This document shows positions 57,711 to 64,000 of a DNA stretch of 64,000 bases, piece after piece. Position numbers and translations under genes: made by a program. The stretch's first letter is position 1. Every line of letters begins with the position of its first letter. The notes below the pieces were generated by a model. The model was not told the origin of the DNA. It did no database searches and worked only from the letters and a program-made list of their open reading frames with translations. The stretch comes from Pseudomonas citronellolis (GTDB taxonomy: Bacteria > Pseudomonadota > Gammaproteobacteria > Pseudomonadales > Pseudomonadaceae). Location: assembly GCF_900112375.1 (NCBI RefSeq), contig NZ_FOLS01000012.1, positions 1-64,000 of the forward strand. Reading direction: 5' to 3'.

Positions 57711-58819
57711 GCCGGCGCAGCGGTTTCTTCTTCGACGAGCGCTGCTTCTGGCACGCCGCCGGGCTGCACGCGCTGATCCTCCCGGTGGGCGGCTGGCTGC
57801 AGCCGCCGGCCGGCAGCGGCCACGCCGAATCGGCGGAGAGCAAGCGGCGGCTGAAGAGCCTGATGGATGTCTCGGGCCTGAGCGCGAAGCTCAGGCTCGC
57901 CAGCGCGCCGCTGGCTAGCGAGGAGGACCTGCTGCGCGTCCACCCGCTGGACTACCTGCAACGCTTCAAGGCCATGAGCGACGCCGGCCACGGCGAGCTG
58001 GGCGAGGAGGCCATGGTCGGCCCCGGCACCTACGAGATCGCCCGGCAGTCCGCCGGGCTGGCCATCGCCGCGGTGGACGCGGTGCTCAGCGGCGAGTTGG
58101 ACAACGCCTACGCGCTGTCGCGGCCGCCGGGCCACCATTGCCTGGCCGACCGCGGCATGGGCTTCTGCTACCTGGCCAACATCGCCGTGGCGGTGGAGGC
58201 GGCGAAGGCGCGCCACGGCATCCGGCGCGTCGCCGTGCTGGACTGGGACGTGCACCACGGCAACGGCACCCAGTCGATCTTCTATGGCCGCGACGATGTG
58301 CTGACCCTGTCGATCCACCAGGCCGACTGCTTCCCGGTGGGTTCCGGCGCCGTGGAAGAGCAGGGCGAAGGCGCCGGCCTGGGCGCCAACGTCAACGTGC
58401 CGCTGTACCCCGGCAGTGGCGACGACGCCTATCGCCACGCCATGCAGCGCATCATAGTGCCGGCCCTGGAGCGCTTCCGCCCGGAGCTGATCGTGGTCGC
58501 CTGCGGCTTCGACGCCAACGGCGTGGACCCGCTGGCGCGCATGCTCGCCCACAGCGAGACCTTCCGCGCCCTCACCCGCAGCGTGCGCGAGGCCGCCGAG
58601 CGCCTGTGCGACGGGCGCCTGGTGCTGGTCCACGAGGGCGGCTACGCCGAAGCCTACGTGCCCTTCTGCGGCCACGCGGTGATCGAGGAACTGGCCGGGG
58701 TGGCTACCGAAGTGGTCGACCCCTTCCTGCCGATGCTCGAAGGCCAGCAGCCGGACGCGGACTTCCGCGCCTTCCAGCGCCAGGCTATCGAGCGCATGGC
58801 GCAGAAGCTCGGCCTGTAG
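57707..58819 (+). CDS. Histone-deacetylase-like amidohydrolase (acetylpolyamine or lysine deacetylase)
   Basis: Zn-dependent deacetylase of 370 residues. HDAC-fold residues: PPGHHC (two catalytic His), DWDVHHGNGTQ (Zn-binding Asp and His), ACGFDANGVDP (Zn-binding Asp) and HEGGYAEAY (catalytic Tyr). Starts SRRSGFFFDERCFWHAAGLH. The overall sequence looks closest to P. aeruginosa PA3774 (HDAH class) by memory, while the genomic partners (binding protein, NCS1) are those of AphB. Both suggest deacetylation of an N-acetylated amine as the step before transamination. ATG 57707 overlaps the permease stop. Confidence 0.9.
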   Translation: MSRRSGFFFDERCFWHAAGLHALILPVGGWLQPPAGSGHAESAESKRRLKSLMDVSGLSAKLRLASAPLASEEDLLRVHPLDYLQRFKAMSDAGHGELGEEAMVGPGTYEIARQSAGLAIAAVDAVLSGELDNAYALSRPPGHHCLADRGMGFCYLANIAVAVEAAKARHGIRRVAVLDWDVHHGNGTQSIFYGRDDVLTLSIHQADCFPVGSGAVEEQGEGAGLGANVNVPLYPGSGDDAYRHAMQRIIVPALERFRPELIVVACGFDANGVDPLARMLAHSETFRALTRSVREAAERLCDGRLVLVHEGGYAEAYVPFCGHAVIEELAGVATEVVDPFLPMLEGQQPDADFRAFQRQAIERMAQKLGL

Positions 58820-58826
58820 GCCGGCA

Positions 58827-59399
58827 TCAAGCCTGCGGCAGCGTGCCCGGGCGCAGGTAAGTCAGCACGTGCGCGACGTAGTCGGCCTTGCCCAGTTCGA
58901 CGCCCAGGCTGCGCAGGATGGCGTAGGCGGTGATGCAGTGGAAATAGAACTGCGGGAACGACCAGTCGCGGGCGTACTGCTGGCTGTCCATGTCGAAGAT
59001 GATGCCGTTGGGCAGGTCGAGCGCGATCGGCGCCTCGGGCCGGCCATCGAGCGCGTCGCCGGGCAGATCGGCGAGCGCCGCCAGCGCTTCGGCGATGCAG
59101 GCCCGGGCCTCGGCCAGGGTGCCCGGCCGCTCGTTCGACGCCCAGCCGTCGTTGCGCACCTGCAGCCACGCCTGCGGAACGGCCAGGCCGCGTAGGCGGT
59201 AGGTCGGCTCCAGCGCCTGGAAGCAGGCGAAGCGCACCTGCGCGGCCAGCGGGTACATGTCCGGCGCCAGGCGTTGCGCCATCAGTTCGTCGACGTCGTT
59301 GCCGGCAGCGCTTTCATGGGCGGCGGCCTTGTCGAGCCATTGCGAGAGGTTCGTGAGCATGTGGGTGAACGAGGGGACGAGAAGGCTGGTCAGCGACAT
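58827..59399 (-). CDS. DUF1993 protein
   Basis: 190 residues of DUF1993 (DinB-like four-helix metal-associated fold is suspected for the family): MSLTSLLVPSFTHMLTNLSQ at the N-terminus, MAQRLAPDMYPLAAQVRFAC, and FPQFYFHCITAYAILRSLGV near the end, with conserved His that could bind metal. Function unknown. Convergent with the deacetylase gene (7-base gap). Confidence 0.85.
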   Translation of the reverse strand: MSLTSLLVPSFTHMLTNLSQWLDKAAAHESAAGNDVDELMAQRLAPDMYPLAAQVRFACFQALEPTYRLRGLAVPQAWLQVRNDGWASNERPGTLAEARACIAEALAALADLPGDALDGRPEAPIALDLPNGIIFDMDSQQYARDWSFPQFYFHCITAYAILRSLGVELGKADYVAHVLTYLRPGTLPQA

Positions 59400-59493
59400 G
59401 GCGGGCTCCGGGAAAGGGGAGCCGTCAGCTTAGTCCGGGCTCGCCGGCCGTGCCGCGCCATGAAGTCCCTGTCGTACTCGGCCTGCTGTGGAT

Positions 59494-59950
59494 ATCGCGG
59501 ACGGAGTCCGCTCCTACACCTCCAGGGAAGCACGGCTTTTCTACCAAGAGCACGTGGCGCGTACCGGCTGTGGGTCCTTTGTCTCCGGCTGACCCCAGCC
59601 TCCCCGCACACGCCGAACGGCTCCCTCTCCCTCCGGGAGAGGGTTAGGGTGAGGGGCCGTTGAGGCACGGAGTCTCCCTGTAGGAGCGGATTTATCCGCG
59701 ATTGCGCCGGCAGGGCCTTGCTCGCGAACAAACGCGTTGCCATGCGGTTCGCGAGCAAGCTCGCTCCTACGAAGAGCATGCGGCGCGGAGTCCTTTGTCT
59801 CCGGCTGACTCCAACCTTCCCCGCACACGCCGAACGATCCCCTCTCCCTCCGGGAGAGGGCTAGGGTGAGGGGCCGTTGAGGCACGGGGCGTCATGTTTA
59901 CCGTAGGAGCGGGCCCTGCCCGCGATTCGCGCGCAGGGCCCGCTCCTACA
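59494..59950. repeat. Repeat array with a ~97 bp direct duplication
   Basis: REP units at 59494-59517, 59680-59702, 59748-59773 and 59903-59950. Two near-identical segments, 59574-59670 and 59790-59886 (period 216), share GTCCTTTGTCTCCGGCTGAC, CCCGCACACGCCGAACG, CCCTCTCCCTCCGGGAGAGG and GAGGGGCCGTTGAGGCACGG. No gene in 59400-60041. Confidence 0.85.
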
Positions 59951-59966
59951 GGGGAATGCCGCGCAA

Positions 59967-59992
59967 AAAAAAGAGGGAGCCCGAAGGCTCCC
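59967..59992 (-). terminator. Rho-independent terminator of fdhA
   Basis: On the minus strand GGGAGCC / GGCTCCC (arms 59986-59992 and 59975-59981) with a TTCG loop is followed by CTC and a run of eight T (59965-59972), 50 bases after the fdhA stop. Confidence 0.9.
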
Positions 59993-60041
59993 CTGGAGAG
60001 AAACCGCGGCGGGGACGCCGCGGTTGGAGCGCTGGCCGGCC

Positions 60042-61241
60042 TCAGGCGGCGCGGAACAGGTTGTGCGGGTCGATGACGAATTTCTTCGGCACGCCGGCAT
60101 CGAACTCGCCGTAGCCCTTGGGCGCTTCGTCCAGGGTGATGACTTCCACCCCGACGATGTCGGCGATCTTGATGCGGTCCCACATGATCGCCTGCATCAG
60201 CTGGCGGTTGTACTTCATCACCGGGGTCTGGCCGGTGTGGAAGCTGTGCGACTTGGCCCAGCCCAGGCCGAAGCGGATGCTCAGCGCGCCGTGCTTGGCG
60301 GCGTCGTCCACCGCGCCCGGGTCCTCGGTGACGTACAGGCCCGGGATGCCGATCTGGCCGGCCACCCGGGTGATGCCCATCAGCGAGTTGAGCACGGTGG
60401 CCGGGGCCTCGTGCTGCGAACCGGAATGGCCGTGGCCGCGGGCCTCGAAGCCCACCGCGTCGACCGCGCAGTCCACTTCCGGCTCGCCCAGCAGGTCGGC
60501 GATCTGCTCGTGCAGCGGGGTGTCCTTGGACAGGTCGGCGATCTCGAAGCCCTGGGCCTTGGCGTGGGCCAGGCGGGTCGGGTTGACGTCGCCGATGATC
60601 ACCACCGCGGCGCCCAGCAGGCGGGCAGAAGCCGCAGCCGCCAGGCCGACGGGACCTGCGCCGGCGATGTACACGCTGCTGCCCGGGCCGACGCCGGCGG
60701 TGACCGCGCCGTGGTAGCCGGTGGGCAGGATGTCGGACAGGCAGGTCAGGTCGCGGATCTTCTCCATGGCCTTCTCGCGGTCCGGCAGCTTCAGCAGGTT
60801 GAAGTCGGCGTAGGGCACCAGCACGTATTCGGCCTGGCCGCCGACCCAGCCGCCCATGTCGACGTAGCCGTAGGCGCCGCCGGCGCGGGCCGGGTTGACC
60901 GTCAGGCAGACGCCGGTGTGCTGCTCCTTGCAGGTGCGGCAGTGGCCGCAGGCGACGTTGAAGGGCACCGAGACCAGGTCGCCGATCTTCATGGTTTCCA
61001 CGCCGCGGCCGATCTCCACCACCTCGCCGGTGATCTCGTGGCCCAGCACCAGGCCGGTGGGCGCGGTGGTGCGGCCGCGCACCATGTGCTGGTCGGAGCC
61101 GCAGATGTTGGTGGAGACCACCCGCAGGATCACCCCGTGGTCGATCTGCCGGCCTTGCGGGTCCTGCATCTTGGGATAGGGGATGTTCTGAACTTCGACC
61201 TTACCTGGGCCGAGATAAACCACACCACGATTGCCAGACAT
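60042..61241 (-). CDS. fdhA: Glutathione-independent formaldehyde dehydrogenase
   Basis: NAD-dependent zinc-containing enzyme oxidising formaldehyde to formate; cytosolic. 399 residues, the length of P. putida FdhA. Motifs: catalytic zinc site CGSDQHMVRGR and GHEITGEVVE, structural zinc cysteines CGHCRTCKEQHTGVC, and Rossmann GAGPVGLAAAASARLLGA. Start ATG 61241 (MSGNRGVVYLGPGKVEVQNI) with AGAGGAA upstream. Lies at the end of a folate/sarcosine block (purU, soxG, soxA) on the same strand, so it detoxifies formaldehyde released by sarcosine oxidation. Confidence 0.95.
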   Translation of the reverse strand: MSGNRGVVYLGPGKVEVQNIPYPKMQDPQGRQIDHGVILRVVSTNICGSDQHMVRGRTTAPTGLVLGHEITGEVVEIGRGVETMKIGDLVSVPFNVACGHCRTCKEQHTGVCLTVNPARAGGAYGYVDMGGWVGGQAEYVLVPYADFNLLKLPDREKAMEKIRDLTCLSDILPTGYHGAVTAGVGPGSSVYIAGAGPVGLAAAASARLLGAAVVIIGDVNPTRLAHAKAQGFEIADLSKDTPLHEQIADLLGEPEVDCAVDAVGFEARGHGHSGSQHEAPATVLNSLMGITRVAGQIGIPGLYVTEDPGAVDDAAKHGALSIRFGLGWAKSHSFHTGQTPVMKYNRQLMQAIMWDRIKIADIVGVEVITLDEAPKGYGEFDAGVPKKFVIDPHNLFRAA

Positions 61242-61380
61242 ACGCATTCCTCTTTGTCGTTGTGGGTACAAATGCGCGGCGCGGCGGCCACGCGGCTTTG
61301 CACTGGGATGTCGTCTGTTGCGCGACAGGGCCGGGGTACTGCTGGCAGCCGGCGGGTCTGTCGGTGTTGCCTGTTGCTGG

Positions 61381-61545
61381 TCCCCCGCGTCCGCGGGGAT
61401 GACGGGGGAGGGTGGTGATTCCCCTTTTCGTCATTCCCGCGAACGCGGGAACCCAGTGGCTTTCGGGGGGAGCCTCCAAGAGCCCCTCTCCCCAACCCTG
61501 GCTGCGCGCCCCGCTCCGAAGGGAGAGGGGCCGTCCTGAGCGGGG
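61381..61545. repeat. Repeat-rich gap between fdhA and purU
   Basis: 61381-61407 (CCCCGCGTCCGCGGGGATGA) and 61430-61454 (TCATTCCCGCGAACGCGGGA) are inverted copies of the GGGTTCCCGCG unit. 61483-61545 is a CCCTCTCCCC...GGCTGCGCGCCCCGC...GGGAGAGGG element homologous to 13521-13582. No gene in 61242-61598. Confidence 0.8.
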
Positions 61546-61598
61546 CTTGGGCTCCGGCTTTTTCCTTTAGCTTCCGGCTTCCAGCCTCCAGCGGCTCT

Positions 61599-62456
61599 TT
61601 AAAGCACCACCGTCCGATTCGCGTTGAGGAAAACCCTCCGCTCAATGTGATAACCAACGGCCCGCGCCAACGTCAGACATTCGACGTCGCGGCCCTTGGC
61701 GATCAGGTCCTCGGGATAGTGGGCGTGGTCCACGGCCTCGACGCCCTGGGCGATGATCGGGCCCTCGTCGAGGTCGTTGTTGATGTAGTGGGCGGTGGCG
61801 CCGACCAGCTTGACGCCCTTCTGGTACGCCTGGTGGTAGGGCTTGGCGCCCTTGAAGCCGGGCAGCAGCGAGTGGTGGATGTTGATCGCCCAGCCGTCCA
61901 GCCTGCGGCACAGCTCGGGGGAGAGCACCTGCATGTAGCGGGCGAGGATCACCAGTTCCGCGCCGCTTTGCTCGATCACCTGCCACACCTTGGCTTCCTG
62001 GGCGGCCTTGTCCTGCGGGTCGAGGGCGAAGTGGTGGTAGGGGATGCCGTGCCAGCGCGCCAGGGGCTCCAGGTCCGGGTGGTTGGAGACCACCGCCACC
62101 ACGTCCATCGGCAGCTGGCCGATGCGCTGGCGGTAGAGCAGGTCGTTCAGGCAGTGGTCGGCCTTGGAGACCATGATCACCACCTTGCTGCGGTAGCCCG
62201 GCGAGGTCAGTTCGGTCTTCATCTGGAAGGGCTCGACGCGCTCGGCCAGGCTGGCGCGGAAGGCCGCCTCGTCGAAGCCGGCCGGGGCGCGGAACTCCAC
62301 GCGGATGAAGAAGCGCTGGGCCAGGCGGTCGTCGAAGGAGTGGTGCTCGGTGACGTAGCACTGCTGTTCGAACAGGTAGCGCGTCACCACGTCGACGGTG
62401 CCGAGCAGGCTCGGGCTGTCGGCGGTGAGGATCCAGGTATCGGGGGTGCGGCTCAT
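61599..62456 (-). CDS. purU: Formyltetrahydrofolate deformylase
   Basis: Hydrolyses 10-formyl-THF to formate and THF, balancing the one-carbon pool. 285 residues: N-terminal ACT domain (about 8-85; WILTADSPSLLGTVDVVTRY) and a formyltransferase-fold catalytic domain with NIHHSLLPGFKGAKPYHQAY and GATAHYINNDLDEGPIIAQG (Asn, His and Asp catalytic residues). Sits between fdhA and soxG, as purU2 does in P. aeruginosa. Confidence 0.95.
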   Translation of the reverse strand: MSRTPDTWILTADSPSLLGTVDVVTRYLFEQQCYVTEHHSFDDRLAQRFFIRVEFRAPAGFDEAAFRASLAERVEPFQMKTELTSPGYRSKVVIMVSKADHCLNDLLYRQRIGQLPMDVVAVVSNHPDLEPLARWHGIPYHHFALDPQDKAAQEAKVWQVIEQSGAELVILARYMQVLSPELCRRLDGWAINIHHSLLPGFKGAKPYHQAYQKGVKLVGATAHYINNDLDEGPIIAQGVEAVDHAHYPEDLIAKGRDVECLTLARAVGYHIERRVFLNANRTVVL

Positions 62457-62511
62457 GACGTGGCTCCGGTGGCGACGCGGGAGGGCGGGCCGGATGGCCC
62501 GCCCGCCGGGA

Positions 62512-63147
62512 TCAGGCGGCGATCTGCAGGCCGTACTCGGCGCTGGCGTCCTGCAGCCACAGCCAGAAGTAGTCGGCGAAGCTGCGGCGCACCACCAGTT
62601 CCCAGGTGTCTTCGCCGGTGTGGCGGATCACGCACTGGGACTTGGCGAAGATGCTGCCCACCGCCTTGCCCACCGGGAAGTTGCTCGGGTGCACGTCGTA
62701 GCTGGTGGACTTCATCAGCAGCTCGCGCACCTTCGGCCCGGACAGTTCCAGCAGGGTCTGCCCGCCGCCGACGTTGACCACCGAGTAGTGCAGGTCTTCG
62801 CCGAGGGTTTCGCGCAGCTTCTTCTCAACAGTGAATTCCTCGCCGCCGGGGACGATCAGCAGCCACTCGTCCGGGCCCAGCCACTGCAGCGAGACCTCGC
62901 CCTTGGCCACCAGGGTCAGGGCCACCGGCAGCTCCAGGCCCAGGGCCTTGTGCACGCCTTCGGCGAAGGCCGCGTCATGGGCGCTGCCGCGCAGGGTCAG
63001 GTGGCCCAGCAGCTTTTTCTCGCGCAGGGTGATGCCGGCGTTGGCGACGCTGCGGCCAGCGAGCTTGTCCAGCTCGGCGTGGTGCAGCGGGGTCTCGACT
63101 TTCACCCCGGCTTCGGGGCATTGCTGGTAGAGGTTTGCCTTGCTCAT
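62512..63147 (-). CDS. soxG: Sarcosine oxidase gamma subunit
   Basis: 211-residue subunit of heterotetrameric sarcosine oxidase, which demethylates sarcosine to glycine. SoxG-family text: VANAGITLREKKLLGHLTLR, WLGPDEWLLIVPGGEE, and C-terminal SQCVIRHTGEDTWELVVRRS, FADYFWLWLQDASAEYGL. 95 bases downstream of soxA on the same strand. Confidence 0.93.
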   Translation of the reverse strand: MSKANLYQQCPEAGVKVETPLHHAELDKLAGRSVANAGITLREKKLLGHLTLRGSAHDAAFAEGVHKALGLELPVALTLVAKGEVSLQWLGPDEWLLIVPGGEEFTVEKKLRETLGEDLHYSVVNVGGGQTLLELSGPKVRELLMKSTSYDVHPSNFPVGKAVGSIFAKSQCVIRHTGEDTWELVVRRSFADYFWLWLQDASAEYGLQIAA

Positions 63148-63242
63148 TCGTATTCACCTTGGGGCGCCGTGCGCCCTGGAATCCTCTCACCCTCCCCCCG
63201 TCGGAGGAGGGCTCGGCCTTCGCTTACCGCTTGCAGCTGCTC

Positions 63243-64000
63243 TTAATCCACATTCTGCCGTTCGCCTTTCGGGTCGTAGAACACCGAGCTGCAGATTTCC
63301 GCCTCGATCACCCGGCCGTCGACCAGGGGCGCGTAGACCTTCTCGCCCATGCGCTTCAAGCCGCCCTTGACCACCGCCAGGGCGAAGCCGTAGCCGAGGC
63401 TGCTGCTCATGTAGCTGGAGGTGACGTGGCCGACCATGTTCATCGGGATCGACTGCTGGGTGGTGAACACCAACTGGGCGCCTTCGGGCAGCACGTCCAT
63501 GGGGTTGGTGGGCTTGAGGCCGACCAGCTGCTTGCGGTCTTCGCGCAGGCAGTCGGCGCGGTTCATGCCGCGCCAGCCGATCCACGAGAAGGGCTTGGTG
63601 CGGCCCACGGCCCAACCCATGTTGAGGTCGTCCGGGGTCACCGAGGCGTCGGTGTCCTGGCCGACGATGATGAAGCCCTTCTCGGCGCGCAGCACGTGCA
63701 TGGTCTCGGTGCCGTACGGGGTCAGGTCGTACTTCTTGCCGGCCTCGACGATGGCTTCCAGCACGCCCATGGCGTAGTTGGCCTGGATGTTCACCTCGTA
63801 GGAGAGCTCGCCGGTGAAGGAGATGCGGAACACCCGCGCCGGCACGCCGGCCACCTTGCCTTCCTTCCAGGTCATGAAGGGGAAGGCGTCCTTGTCCAGG
63901 TCGATGTCGGTGACCTCGGCCAGCAGCTTGCGGCTGTTGGGGCCGGACAGGGTCAGGGTGGCCCAGTGGTCGGTGACCGAGGTGAAGTACACCTTCAGCT
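63243..64000 (-). CDS. soxA: Sarcosine oxidase alpha subunit, C-terminal part (cut by window end)
   Basis: About 252 codons are visible, ending DPKGERQNVD. They form the C-terminal aminomethyltransferase (GcvT-like) domain that transfers the methyl group to THF: SGPNSRKLLAEVTDIDLDKD, FRISFTGELSYEVNI, YGTETMHVLRAEKGFIIVGQ and the DDLNMGWAVGRTKPFSWIGW segment. The reading frame stays open past the window end (residues LKVYFTSVTDHW), so the gene continues to the right. The normal protein is about 1000 residues. Confidence 0.93.
   Translation of the reverse strand, partial: LKVYFTSVTDHWATLTLSGPNSRKLLAEVTDIDLDKDAFPFMTWKEGKVAGVPARVFRISFTGELSYEVNIQANYAMGVLEAIVEAGKKYDLTPYGTETMHVLRAEKGFIIVGQDTDASVTPDDLNMGWAVGRTKPFSWIGWRGMNRADCLREDRKQLVGLKPTNPMDVLPEGAQLVFTTQQSIPMNMVGHVTSSYMSSSLGYGFALAVVKGGLKRMGEKVYAPLVDGRVIEAEICSSVFYDPKGERQNVD

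Overview
The window is high-GC chromosomal DNA from a gammaproteobacterium that is almost certainly a Pseudomonas of the P. aeruginosa / P. nitroreducens / P. citronellolis type. The evidence is a run matching P. aeruginosa PAO1 gene order (thrB, DUF2782, polA, ErsA sRNA locus, engB, cytochrome c5, cytochrome c4, dsbA, exo/endonuclease-phosphatase, GGDEF protein), a glmR-glmS pair, a Zur-regulated zinc-sparing block (folE2, amidase, dksA2, COG0523 GTPase) and an fdhA-purU-soxG-soxA block. Intergenic regions are full of Pseudomonas REP-type palindromes. Species and locus-tag comparisons are from memory; no search was run.

Layout. 0-0.13 kb: end of an IS3-family insertion sequence. 0.5-10.3 kb: housekeeping block, including the Spot 42-position sRNA ErsA with a sigma-22-type promoter. 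10.6-13.2 kb: glmR-glmS. 13.2-14.2 kb: repeat-rich non-coding DNA. 14.3-22.9 kb: heavy-metal resistance locus, with a DUF2790 (PtrA-like) periplasmic protein, czcRS and a czcCBA efflux operon that contains a previously easy-to-miss 56-codon ORF. 23.5-30.7 kb: OprD-type porin, two MFS transporters, cyclopropane-fatty-acid synthase, a GNAT. 30.7-38.3 kb: two divergent promoters with near-perfect Zur boxes drive folE2 plus an AztABC/Znu-like zinc importer, a Tat-exported amidase, a small secreted protein, DksA2, a ZigA-like metallochaperone GTPase and a DUF1826 protein. 38.3-45.0 kb: regulators, a Gln-rich RcnB-like protein, a ParDE-like toxin-antitoxin pair, a guanidinopropionase-like ureohydrolase, a LysR/dioxygenase pair and a GFA-family protein. 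45.3-50.3 kb: autotransporter, thioesterase, membrane protein. 50.7-59.4 kb: LysR-controlled polyamine-type catabolism (aldehyde dehydrogenase, aminotransferase, periplasmic binding protein, NCS1 transporter, histone-deacetylase-like amidohydrolase). 60.0-64.0 kb: formaldehyde/one-carbon and sarcosine oxidation, cut by the window end.

How the genes work together. The zinc block is a coherent starvation response: import zinc, replace zinc enzymes with zinc-independent versions (FolE2, DksA2), and deliver metal (COG0523). The czc locus handles the opposite problem, metal excess. The 50.7-58.8 kb block looks like uptake, deacetylation, transamination and oxidation of (acetyl)polyamines or related amines. 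The fdhA-purU-sox block removes methyl groups from sarcosine and handles the resulting formaldehyde and formyl-folate.

The most interesting non-genic signal is a family of about 300 bp composite repeats bounded by inverted REP palindromes. Several repeat units sit exactly at gene 3' ends so that their conserved TAG forms the stop codon of the gene.
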